NCBI GenBank assembly: GCA_945876185.1
Contig: CAMCMZ010000014.1
Span: forward strand, 1-57,751
Reading direction: 5' to 3'
DNA: 57,751 bases
Source of the DNA: Candidatus Kuenenia stuttgartensis
GTDB taxonomy: Bacteria > Planctomycetota > UBA11346
Every line of letters starts with the position of its first letter. Within the stretch, counting starts at the first letter, position 1. Under the pieces are notes generated by a model. That model was not told the origin of the DNA and ran no database searches. It was given only the letters and a program-made list of their open reading frames with translations. Made by a program: the position numbers and the translations under genes. Below are positions 46,283 to 55,033 of the stretch, piece after piece.

Positions 46283-49200
46283 TTACCGAGCGCTTTTCGG
46301 GTCTTTGCCCAGCCCCACCTCGGCACACCGCTCACTGCGCACACCGAGCACGGTGCTGGTGCCGCGTTGGCGCACCACTGCGCCGGCGTGACCGGCGAAA
46401 TCGACTCCGGCACCGCGCCAGGTGAACGGTGCGGCTGACAAACAAGCGACGACTTCGCGGCCGTCGCCGTGCTTGATGCGGACGACCCGGCCCTGGTCAT
46501 CGAGGCGCTCCGCCGTCATCGGCACCAGGTCGGATCCACGCACCGTGAAAACCCAGGTGGCTGATGACCCAAGCGGCATCTCCCATTTTAGGCAGAGGCT
46601 GCGGGTGTCGTACAGCGAGGGATTCTTGCCTTTTTCGTCCAGGCCGCCGACGGCCCGGCCGAAGGGTTCATCTGGGATCTTCCCCCCGGCGACCGGCTTG
46701 TCGTGGCGAGAGACCACGGACATCGCTGCGCCCGGCGGATGAACGATGGCCAGGTCGCCGGTCAGGCCGTGCGGTGAAACGAGCGAGGCTTTCGCCCCGT
46801 CCACCGTGGTGCCGGCAGCCTGCAGGCTGTGCAGACGCCAGATGGTCGGGCATGGGCTGTCGACCTCATCGCGTACGACCAGGATGTCGGGGTGGATGAA
46901 CAGCACGCAGCGGTCATAGCCGTTGGTCAGGGCGGGCGGTGTCGAGCGGCTGAGGTCCAGCGGCGGGTTGTACGGATAGCGGCAGCGCGCCACGCACCAG
47001 TCCGCGCCGTCGGAGTAGCTCTCGTCGGCTATCCACGGAGCGGGATACTTGCACGGCAGTGGCCAGTTGTTCACGCCCACGAATTCCAGGTTGGTGTGAC
47101 CTTCCGGACCCTGCTTGTAGGGATTCCAGTAGTGCCCGCCGGGTGGACTGCCCCAGGCGCAGTCGCCGAAGAAATGGACGTCCTTGAACCAGCCCCAGAG
47201 TGAACCCTTGTCCTGATGGTGGTGGCCCCAGCTCTGTTCGGCGCGCACGATGATCATGGATTCCCGCGCCTGGGTGTCGGCAGCGCGCAGGATGCTGCCG
47301 TAACCCTGCAGCCAGGTGCTCTTCCAGGGTGGCCGTTGGGGTTCGATGCCAAGGTCTGCCACCTGCTCGCCAGCTTCCTTCACCATCCAGGCGAGTTCGG
47401 CCGCGGTGGCGCGCGCGGCCGGCGTGCCGGCGGCGAGGAAGTTTGGGATGCTGTCGCGCAGCGCCTTCGTGCGGCCGAAGTTCGGCCCGCCGTGGTCACC
47501 AATCGGCGCGATCGAGCGCTTGCCGCCGAAGCCCGGATCGCGCGGGAACAACACCCGGGGCCAAAAGGTGTGGACCCGCTGGATGCGCTCGTCGGCGAAC
47601 GGATTCCACGTGCCGCGTTCACGGATCGGGATGCCGGCCTCGCGGGTGGCGCGGAGGATGCTGCCGGCGTAGGTGTGGCTTTCCTCCCAGCAGCCGCTTT
47701 GGGGATAGACATAGCGGTCGACCTGACTGCGGTACTGGCCTTCGACGTAGGTGTGCGCCAGGTCGGCCCAGGGGCAGCCGAGTTCTTTCAACGCTTCGGC
47801 AAGATGCTGGATGGTATTGAAGCGGTCGGTGTTGAAATTCATGTTCTCCATGCCCTGGTAAAACGGATTCAGGGCCTCGGGATCCGACCAGGGCAGCATC
47901 GCGCGCGGCCCCGGATAGGCGGAATCGTCCATCGCCATCAGGCAGATCAGCGCGGTTCCGGCCTGACGCGTGCTCAGTTCCTTGGTGTTCTGCAGCGCCG
48001 TCGCACCCTTCAGGGTGGGATTCGCCTTAGCCCAGGTGGCCAAGGCCTTGGCCGCACCAGGGATTGCGCTGCGGATGTTGGGATTCGAGCCGTTGAAGCG
48101 CATCATTCCGCACCGGCCGACGGTGGATTTGATGACGGTGTGGATGTCGCTGCTGAACCCCAGGCTGCCCACCGGCCGCTGGTCGTCGAGGGTCGGCACC
48201 GAACCATCCGCATTCCAGGTCAGCACCTGGCGGTTCAGGCGATCGAGGTTCCAGCTGCCGTCGGCCACATGGGCAAGGGTGAAGAACGGATCTTGGCTCG
48301 CCGCTGCCGGTGGTACGGCACCCTGGCCCTGGGCTTCAGCCGAGCCTTTGCTCTTCCAGGCGGAAACCCGGCGCAGGTACCAGCCGGTCTCGCGGTGGCC
48401 GTCGGTCAGCCAGGACTCGAAAGCGAGCCGGGGTGCGCTGCCCTCCAGTCCGACCCGGCCGCGCGTCATGCGATCGGCGGCAGTATCGCCAGTCGCCTGG
48501 GGCCGCTGATAGAGGTCGATGTGGTTGACCTTCACCCGGGTCCAGCGGTCGGGCCGGCAGAGGAACGCGCCCAGCGCCAGGTCGCCGCCAGCATCCGGCA
48601 GGGCCACCGAAAGATGCTCCTGTTTGCCACGGAAATAATTGTGCTGCGACCAGATCACCAGGCGCGCCAGGCAGCGCTGGCCGGCGATGGTGATGAAATC
48701 CTCGGCCCCGTCGCTCACCGAGCCGGAATCGCCGAGCGGCAGCCAGCGGTCATAATCGGCATCGGTCGGCATCAGGTAGCGGCTGGGTGGCGGAACCGCC
48801 ATCACGAAACGGCTGTCGTCGCCGAGGTCGCTGTCTTCCACCAGCGAAACCCAGGGTTTCCCACCATACAGCCGGACCTGGGCCCGGTAGCTCTTGCCGC
48901 CGGTGAAGCGGTAGGTCAGGGCGATCTGCTGAAAGACCGGCCCGGATTCCCAGGTCCAGGCGATGGCTTCGACCTGGCGCCGGCAATCGAGATAGCCGGA
49001 TCCCTGCCAGGTGGTCCCGTCCAGGCTGAGTCCGGCGATCGGCCCCGGAATCAGCACCGACGCGACCGGAGCTGGGAACTTCAGTTCGCCGGCGGCGTGC
49101 GGGCTGGTCGGCACCCCGCCCGGTAGCGGCACACGGATCCGCAGGCTGGCGTTGGCGAGGATGCCGACCGGCACCGGTCCGGCAGCCTCGGCGGTCGTCG

Positions 49201-49549
49201 GTACCGGTGCGACGGCAGGCTTGTTGCTGCCGACGGTGAAGCGCAGCTGGCCCGGACCTTTGAGATCAACGGCAGTCCAGATCCGCACTTTGGCGGCGGC
49301 GGCGCGGGTGCCGGCGAGGACCTCGACCTGGCTCGTCACTCCGTCGAGGCCGAGGCCATCCACCGGCCGGGCGGGATCCAGGGCGACCTCGAACGACACC
49401 GGTTCCTGAAGGTAATCCATGCCAATGTAGTCGTTGACGACCAGCGTCGCCGGTTCGCCAGCGGTGGCAGTCGCGACGGAAGCATTGGCAGCGATGGCCG
49501 TGAGGACGAACAACACACCGGCGATACTTGGCCTGATGCGGTGGATCAT
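46283..49549 (-). CDS. Secreted heparinase II/III-like polysaccharide lyase or related protein
   Basis: A signal peptide (HRIRPSIAGVLFVLTAIAAN, then ASVATA) starts at the ATG that overlaps the upstream gene's stop as ATGA. The 1088-residue protein has a long beta-rich N-terminal part, a helical toroid-like middle (EALKELGCPWADLAHTYVEG, QYRSQVDRYVYP) and a C-terminal beta-sandwich. The segment WGHHHQDKGSLWGWF (about 772) resembles the His-Asp motif of heparinase II/III and alginate lyases. These enzymes split uronate-containing polysaccharides by beta-elimination. Residues about 150-260 are similar to the upstream partner protein (GSGYLDC, LTYRFTGGKSYRAQVR). The substrate is unknown. Confidence 0.8.
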   Translation of the reverse strand: MIHRIRPSIAGVLFVLTAIAANASVATATAGEPATLVVNDYIGMDYLQEPVSFEVALDPARPVDGLGLDGVTSQVEVLAGTRAAAAKVRIWTAVDLKGPGQLRFTVGSNKPAVAPVPTTAEAAGPVPVGILANASLRIRVPLPGGVPTSPHAAGELKFPAPVASVLIPGPIAGLSLDGTTWQGSGYLDCRRQVEAIAWTWESGPVFQQIALTYRFTGGKSYRAQVRLYGGKPWVSLVEDSDLGDDSRFVMAVPPPSRYLMPTDADYDRWLPLGDSGSVSDGAEDFITIAGQRCLARLVIWSQHNYFRGKQEHLSVALPDAGGDLALGAFLCRPDRWTRVKVNHIDLYQRPQATGDTAADRMTRGRVGLEGSAPRLAFESWLTDGHRETGWYLRRVSAWKSKGSAEAQGQGAVPPAAASQDPFFTLAHVADGSWNLDRLNRQVLTWNADGSVPTLDDQRPVGSLGFSSDIHTVIKSTVGRCGMMRFNGSNPNIRSAIPGAAKALATWAKANPTLKGATALQNTKELSTRQAGTALICLMAMDDSAYPGPRAMLPWSDPEALNPFYQGMENMNFNTDRFNTIQHLAEALKELGCPWADLAHTYVEGQYRSQVDRYVYPQSGCWEESHTYAGSILRATREAGIPIRERGTWNPFADERIQRVHTFWPRVLFPRDPGFGGKRSIAPIGDHGGPNFGRTKALRDSIPNFLAAGTPAARATAAELAWMVKEAGEQVADLGIEPQRPPWKSTWLQGYGSILRAADTQARESMIIVRAEQSWGHHHQDKGSLWGWFKDVHFFGDCAWGSPPGGHYWNPYKQGPEGHTNLEFVGVNNWPLPCKYPAPWIADESYSDGADWCVARCRYPYNPPLDLSRSTPPALTNGYDRCVLFIHPDILVVRDEVDSPCPTIWRLHSLQAAGTTVDGAKASLVSPHGLTGDLAIVHPPGAAMSVVSRHDKPVAGGKIPDEPFGRAVGGLDEKGKNPSLYDTRSLCLKWEMPLGSSATWVFTVRGSDLVPMTAERLDDQGRVVRIKHGDGREVVACLSAAPFTWRGAGVDFAGHAGAVVRQRGTSTVLGVRSERCAEVGLGKDPKSAR

Positions 49550-50481
49550 GGCGCGGCCTCCATCACCTTGGCCAGCGCCGGGACGATCCCGCTGCGCTCC
49601 GTCGGCCGCTGCAGCACCGCCAGGGCCAAGTGACGTTCGCCAGTGCCGAGCAGGAATTCCAGGGTGACGTGGCCTTCGTAGAGCGAGGTCCCGATCAGCG
49701 CGGCGGTACGCGGGTTGGGCGTGCCATCGCTTTTCACATCCGGGCCGAGGACATGCCGGCTGCGCACGTCGTTGCCGCGCTGACGGCGCTGCCACAGTTC
49801 AACCCCCAACTGGCCGGGATTCTTCCACGATGCTGCCTCCCGCGCCCACACCGCCAGGATCTCGCGGCGATCCTCGGCCGCGCCCAGCACCGCGAGACCG
49901 GCGGGGATCTGCGGCCCCGGCTGGTGTGCCAGGATGGTGGCCTCGGCGCGGTCGTAGTGGCAGGGCAGGGTCAGGAAGTTCGCGGTCGCAGCGCCTCGCG
50001 ACAGGGCGATGCCAGCCGTTGGTTGCCAGTCGTAGAACGCATCGAACACCCAGGCATCGCGCGGCCCCAGGTCGGCGACCTCGTCGATCAGCACCACCGC
50101 GCCGCGCACCGTCACCGTCACCCGGTAGCGCTTGGCGTCAGCGAAGCCGTAATCCAGGGCCACGGAATCGCTGTGCTTTTCCACCTTCAGCGAGGTGGCG
50201 GCCGAGGCGGTCTCCAGGTAGCCGCAGCCCAGCCATGGTTCCGATGCCGTCGACCGCACCGCCATGATCGGGGCCGGCAGCAGGACCTTGCCCTGGTTTG
50301 GCCCGGCCTGCCAGTCGTTGCCGGGAACCCGTATGGCAAAGCCCTGGCCAGCCAGTTCGATCGCGGCTACAGCCAAAACCGGACGCGACGCGGGCGCGGG
50401 CGCGTTGGCCTCGGTCGCTGCGGGCAGCAGGGCCGGCATGGCGGCACAGGCCAAGAAACCAAATTTGACGGGAAGGTTCAT
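49546..50481 (-). CDS. Exported protein paralogous to part of the heparinase-like enzyme
   Basis: The 311-residue product has a signal peptide (PVKFGFLACAAMPALLPAAT) and no membrane helix after it. It carries the same pattern as the N-terminal region of the downstream gene: LLPAPIMAV, GCGYLETAS, DYGFADAKRYRVTVTVRG and LIDEVADLG, against FPAPVASV, GSGYLDCRR, TYRFTGGKSYRAQVRLYGG and LVEDSDLG. It is probably a stand-alone copy of that beta-sandwich module, perhaps for carbohydrate binding. Its stop overlaps the lyase start (ATGA), so the two are coupled. It is divergent from the large exported-protein gene. Confidence 0.78.
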   Translation of the reverse strand: MNLPVKFGFLACAAMPALLPAATEANAPAPASRPVLAVAAIELAGQGFAIRVPGNDWQAGPNQGKVLLPAPIMAVRSTASEPWLGCGYLETASAATSLKVEKHSDSVALDYGFADAKRYRVTVTVRGAVVLIDEVADLGPRDAWVFDAFYDWQPTAGIALSRGAATANFLTLPCHYDRAEATILAHQPGPQIPAGLAVLGAAEDRREILAVWAREAASWKNPGQLGVELWQRRQRGNDVRSRHVLGPDVKSDGTPNPRTAALIGTSLYEGHVTLEFLLGTGERHLALAVLQRPTERSGIVPALAKVMEAAP

Positions 50482-50806
50482 GTTCAGTGCCTGTTACGAG
50501 TCTGGGTGGCGGCTGGAAACTGATAGGCAGGGCGAAAATCGTCCGGCGTTGGGCCGCACGTCCATAGGTGGGTCGGGAATAGGGAATGAATGGCAGGGAA
50601 TGGCGGACAGCGTCGGGATCGAAACCGTGGGGCATCGCAGCAAGTGTGTACGGGGGCTCCAGGTACCTCGTTGTCCGGATTCCTTTGGGGAAGGCTGTTT
50701 TCCATGCGCCCCACCTGGAGCTGAACCTGCCAAAGGCGGCCCCACCATGAACTCCCGAACCGGGAATTTCCGGCATTCGTTGCCAGGAATCGAATAATAG
50801 GGTACC
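50482..50806. promoter_or_regulatory. Divergent intergenic region with a near-palindrome
   Basis: The 325-bp gap lies between divergent genes. CCGGGAATTTCCGG at 50760-50773 is a 14-bp palindrome apart from one position pair, 33 bp upstream of the 50807 start. A repeated word GGGAATG/GGGAATA occurs at 50576-50604. I see no gene, and could not assign a promoter with confidence. Confidence 0.35.
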
Positions 50807-53800
50807 ATGTCAGGTATGAAGGTTGCCATCGTTAATACGCCCTCAACGACCGTATTTTCCCAGGATCACCCCCGGTCAACGATCGGCCTTGGCCAATGTG
50901 GCGGTTCCGGTACGGCAGGGAGGGGCAACTCACGCCGTGCGCGCATGATCCTGGTGCTGTGCCTGTTGGCGATGTCTCTTCCCATGTCGGCTGCCGATCG
51001 GATCTGGACCGGGGCATCCAATGGCAATTGGAGCGTCCCAGGCAACTGGGTAGGCAATACGCCCCCATCCAATGGGGATAGGATCATCTTCAATGCGTCC
51101 AGTTCGGGTACCCGCGCGACCAGCAACGACATCGGTTCCCTGACCAACCTGACTGTGCTGGTCAGCGGTGATCCGGGCGCGGCGGTGTCGATTTCCGGCA
51201 ATGCCATCGGTCTTGCCGCCGGGGGCGTGGATCTATCGGCAGCGGCCCAGGATCTGACCTTGTCGTGCCCGGTGACCCTAGAGGCCGATCAGAACTGGGC
51301 GGTGGCCACAGGCCGGACTTTAACGGTTTCCGGGGCGATCGACGGCAGTGGCGCCTTGACCAAGACCGGTGCGGGGACACTGGTCCTGTCCGGTGGCAAC
51401 TCCTATTCCGGTCTGACCACGGTCAGCGCGGGGGTGCTGAACATCCGCCACAACACCGCCCTAGGAACTGCCGCTGCTGGCACGGTGGTGGCCGATGGGG
51501 CGACGTTGGAATTGCAGGGCGACATCACGGTGGGCAATGAGGCTTTGACCTTGAACGGAACCGGGGCCTTGGGAATTGGCGGCACCATTACCGACGTGGG
51601 TGGGTACCGGATCCATACTTTCACCGGCAATGGGACCTTTACCGCTTCGGTGAATGGCACGGTCGATGTTCTGGTGGTGGGCGGGGGTGGCTCGGGCGGT
51701 AATTCCATCGGCGGCGGCGGTGGTGCGGGTGGATTGATCTCCACCAGTCTGAGCCTGACCGCAGCTAACTATGACGTCATCATCGGTGCCGGTGGTACGG
51801 TGCCGGTCGGAGGGCGTCAGGCCGGCAACAATGGCGGCGATTCGACGTTCCGAAATGTGGGGTTGGGAGTCGTCCAGACGGCTATTGGTGGCGGTGGTGG
51901 TGGGGCCAATGATGCTGGGCAGAGCAGTGGTAAGACTGGTGGCTCGGGCGGGGGACGCACTGATGCAACTAGTTACGGCGGTTCACCCGGAGGAGCCAAT
52001 CAACCAGGCGGGTTTGCGAACGCCGGTGGGCAATCCTTCGCTGCAGATGGTTATGCAGGAGCCGGTGGTGGCGGAGCCGGTCAAGCCGGAGAAGCCACGG
52101 GGGTGGACGGCCAGAATTACGGCGGCGACGGTGGAGATGGTATGCAATCGAGTATCACGGGGACCCCGACCTATTACGCTGGCGGTGGTGGTGGCAGACA
52201 GAACGCTTTTGGCGGCGGCGTGAACGGCACAGGGGGCCTGGGTGGCGGTGGCGATGCAGGATCTGCCGCAACCTTTTACGGTGGTGGTGGCGGTGGCGGA
52301 ACCGGCAATCCCGGCAATGGCGGCGCAGGGTATCAGGGCATTGTCATCGTGCGGTATCTCCTTTCGGGAACCCCAATGAGGAACGTCAGCGGAACCAACA
52401 TCTGGCAGGGCACGGTCACCCTGGGCAGTTCGGCAAATATCACCGCTGACGCCGGCAGTCTGACCTTCAACACGGCGGCCAACAGCATCACCGCGAACAA
52501 TCGGGATCTGATCGTGGCTGGGGCCGGCGCGGTCACGGTGGCCGGAACCATTACCATCGGTTCTGGTGCGGTGACCAAAGGTGATGCAGGAACACTGAAC
52601 TTGACCGGGGCAAATACGCTGAGCGCAATGTCGGTTGTCGCTGGTACCGTCAGTTTCGCGGGGGCGTCCTCGACCACGCTGACGACCTTGACGGTGGCCG
52701 GAGGCACGGTGAATTTCACCGGTTCGACATCGACCACGGTGACGACCTTGATGGTGACCGGGGGAACCGTGGTGGTCGGTCCAAGCATGAGCGTGGTCAC
52801 GGCCGATTTTAGCAATCCTGGCACCGGAGTGGTCAATGCCACGGTGCCTTTGACGATCAACAGCACCCTGAATCTTTCTGGTCCTATTACGGCCACCCTG
52901 GGCGGTGGTGGGACTTCGTTCTCGGTTGGTGGTACGAATATCGTCAATGACAATCAGACTCGCACGGTCACCCTTTCCGGCGGAACTTTGACCCTGACCA
53001 ATAACGGTGGCGTGGCCACCGCGATCGACCTGCGAACCCTAGCCATCCAAGGGATTTCCGGTGGTAGTTCGGCAACAGTGAAGTGTTCCAGTAATTACAG
53101 CGGAAACGACACACAACGCGCTGCCTACAACACTGCTGATGGTACTAATATGACGTGGACTTCCTTTCCCACGGGAACAGCGGGGAATAATTCTAGCGAC
53201 ATGTGGCTCAGTAACGGCACCAAGGGTGCCGGTACCTGGATCGCCTGGGATCTTGGGGCCACCTATACGATCTCCAAGATGCATGTATGGAACTACAATG
53301 AAAATTCATGGGGTAATCGTGGCGTCAAAACGCTGATCCTGGAGAAGAATTGCACGGATTTCACCAATAATCCTGGGGTCAACGGCAACTGGACCACGGT
53401 ACTATCCAGTGTCGATTGGGAAAGCATCGGCGCCAATGGCAGTATCAGTGGCACCGTCAAAGGTACTGGCAGTGCGGGCATTGCCGGATTCGATTGGACC
53501 CTACCGACGCCGATCACCACCCGTTATATCCGCTTTAAGGATGTGGACAACTTCGCTGGCGGTGATAACTACGTCGGTCTGTCGGAAATCGTGTTTTTCC
53601 GGACCTCCCCGAGCGCCCTGCCCAACACCAATTTCGCTATCACCGCAAGTTCGACCTTGGACCTTCAGGATTCTCTTTCCAACCACACCCTGGGCGCCCT
53701 GCAATTGGCGACCGGCACCACGTTGACCCTGCAAAACGCCAATACCGCCACCTTCAGCGGCGCATGTACCCGCACTGGCGCCGCCATCATCACCGCCGGG

Positions 53801-54886
53801 ACGCCGGCGCCGACCGGCATCACGGTGAATGGGGTGTCCTCGACCGGCAGCATCAACACCCTCAGCGTCACCGGTATGGGCCTGACCCTGGCCGGCACCA
53901 CCACCATGCGCATCGATGGGAACAACAGCGATGTGGTGGCGATGACCAGCGGTACGGTGACCTTTGGCGGGACTTTGACGGCCTCGATCCTCAATTCGCC
54001 CACTAGCGCAAGAACTTACACCGTGTTTTCCGGGGCGAAGACCGGGACGCTTACTTCCACTCTGGGAGCGGCGCCATCAGGCTATTCGTGGCATGATTTC
54101 AGCGGTTCAACCTTTGACGCCACCAATGGCCAAATCCAATTGGATGTTGTTGATCTCTTCCTCACCCTTTCAACTCCGGCAGACGCCGCCGGCCACACCC
54201 TGAATGTCCGACCGGCGCTGGTGTGGATGGTACCGTACAAGGCGGGTGGCGGGACTCTTGATTTCCGGGTCAGCGTCGATGGCTCCCAAGTCGCTGACAG
54301 CGCCACCGACTGGACCCAGTTCGAATACCTCAACAGCGGGGTCTGGACCATACTGGCTTCAGCCAACACCGTGCCCGCTGAGACCGCGCCTGGAAATATC
54401 GGCACTCACAAGGTGCGCTGGCGGCCACCCGCCTCCACACCTATGTCGGTCGCTGCGCACACCTGGAAAGTCTGCGCCGTGGCCGGGGGCACGCCCGGGC
54501 CGGATTCCGCCACGCGCACCTTCACCATCGCATCGCCGCCGTGGGTCGCGGATCTGATACCTGGCATACCGATACGCGCCGTCAACCTGACCGAGTTGCG
54601 CACCGAGGCCGATCTCGCCCGGGCCTTCCGGGGCTTGGCGGCTTATTCCTGGACGGACAGCATCACCGCCCGGGTGACCCGGATCCGGAAGGCCCATTTG
54701 GAGGACCTGCGCAGCGCCCTGACCCCGGTCTTCGCCGAGGCGGGCTATGTCAAACATGGCACCCGGCCGGACACCATCGATCCCGGCACCGAGGCCGACT
54801 TCTACAGCGAGGCCATCGTGCCCAACATGACCCAGGTCCGGTCCGTGCATTTCCAGCGCATCCGCGATGCGTTGAGCGGTTATTGA
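50807..54886 (+). CDS. Large exported protein: autotransporter-type beta repeats, Gly-rich domain, discoidin domain, IRxxxLxELR tail
   Basis: The 1359-residue product has a long N-terminal extension, then a signal-like core (MILVLCLLAMSLPMSAAD at about 47-64); ATG at 50945 is an alternative start. Autotransporter-associated beta repeats follow (GALTKTGAGTLVLSGGNSYS and SGLTTVSAGVLNI). Residues about 285-515 are a Gly-rich region of GGGGGAGG and GGGGGGGTGNPGNGG type. Residues about 755-935 resemble an F5/8-type discoidin domain (DLGATYTISKMHVWNY, TRYIRFKDVDN). After a fibronectin-like segment, the last 115 residues contain two IRxxxLxxLR units (IRAVNLTELR, IRKAHLEDLR) and VRSVHFQRIRDAL. No barrel or sorting tail follows. 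It may bind carbohydrates or surfaces; function is inferred only from domains. Confidence 0.82.
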   Translation: MSGMKVAIVNTPSTTVFSQDHPRSTIGLGQCGGSGTAGRGNSRRARMILVLCLLAMSLPMSAADRIWTGASNGNWSVPGNWVGNTPPSNGDRIIFNASSSGTRATSNDIGSLTNLTVLVSGDPGAAVSISGNAIGLAAGGVDLSAAAQDLTLSCPVTLEADQNWAVATGRTLTVSGAIDGSGALTKTGAGTLVLSGGNSYSGLTTVSAGVLNIRHNTALGTAAAGTVVADGATLELQGDITVGNEALTLNGTGALGIGGTITDVGGYRIHTFTGNGTFTASVNGTVDVLVVGGGGSGGNSIGGGGGAGGLISTSLSLTAANYDVIIGAGGTVPVGGRQAGNNGGDSTFRNVGLGVVQTAIGGGGGGANDAGQSSGKTGGSGGGRTDATSYGGSPGGANQPGGFANAGGQSFAADGYAGAGGGGAGQAGEATGVDGQNYGGDGGDGMQSSITGTPTYYAGGGGGRQNAFGGGVNGTGGLGGGGDAGSAATFYGGGGGGGTGNPGNGGAGYQGIVIVRYLLSGTPMRNVSGTNIWQGTVTLGSSANITADAGSLTFNTAANSITANNRDLIVAGAGAVTVAGTITIGSGAVTKGDAGTLNLTGANTLSAMSVVAGTVSFAGASSTTLTTLTVAGGTVNFTGSTSTTVTTLMVTGGTVVVGPSMSVVTADFSNPGTGVVNATVPLTINSTLNLSGPITATLGGGGTSFSVGGTNIVNDNQTRTVTLSGGTLTLTNNGGVATAIDLRTLAIQGISGGSSATVKCSSNYSGNDTQRAAYNTADGTNMTWTSFPTGTAGNNSSDMWLSNGTKGAGTWIAWDLGATYTISKMHVWNYNENSWGNRGVKTLILEKNCTDFTNNPGVNGNWTTVLSSVDWESIGANGSISGTVKGTGSAGIAGFDWTLPTPITTRYIRFKDVDNFAGGDNYVGLSEIVFFRTSPSALPNTNFAITASSTLDLQDSLSNHTLGALQLATGTTLTLQNANTATFSGACTRTGAAIITAGTPAPTGITVNGVSSTGSINTLSVTGMGLTLAGTTTMRIDGNNSDVVAMTSGTVTFGGTLTASILNSPTSARTYTVFSGAKTGTLTSTLGAAPSGYSWHDFSGSTFDATNGQIQLDVVDLFLTLSTPADAAGHTLNVRPALVWMVPYKAGGGTLDFRVSVDGSQVADSATDWTQFEYLNSGVWTILASANTVPAETAPGNIGTHKVRWRPPASTPMSVAAHTWKVCAVAGGTPGPDSATRTFTIASPPWVADLIPGIPIRAVNLTELRTEADLARAFRGLAAYSWTDSITARVTRIRKAHLEDLRSALTPVFAEAGYVKHGTRPDTIDPGTEADFYSEAIVPNMTQVRSVHFQRIRDALSGY

Positions 54887-55033
54887 ATGGTCTTCGACCC
54901 GGGTCTGGGCGCCCCATCGACACCATCGGCCTCGACCTCGTGTTTCAGCAGATCCATCGCCCCTGATGACGTCTGAACATCAGCAAGGCCTGAGATCGGC
55001 GACTGGCGGTTGACGCTGCGATTCGGCTGAAAA

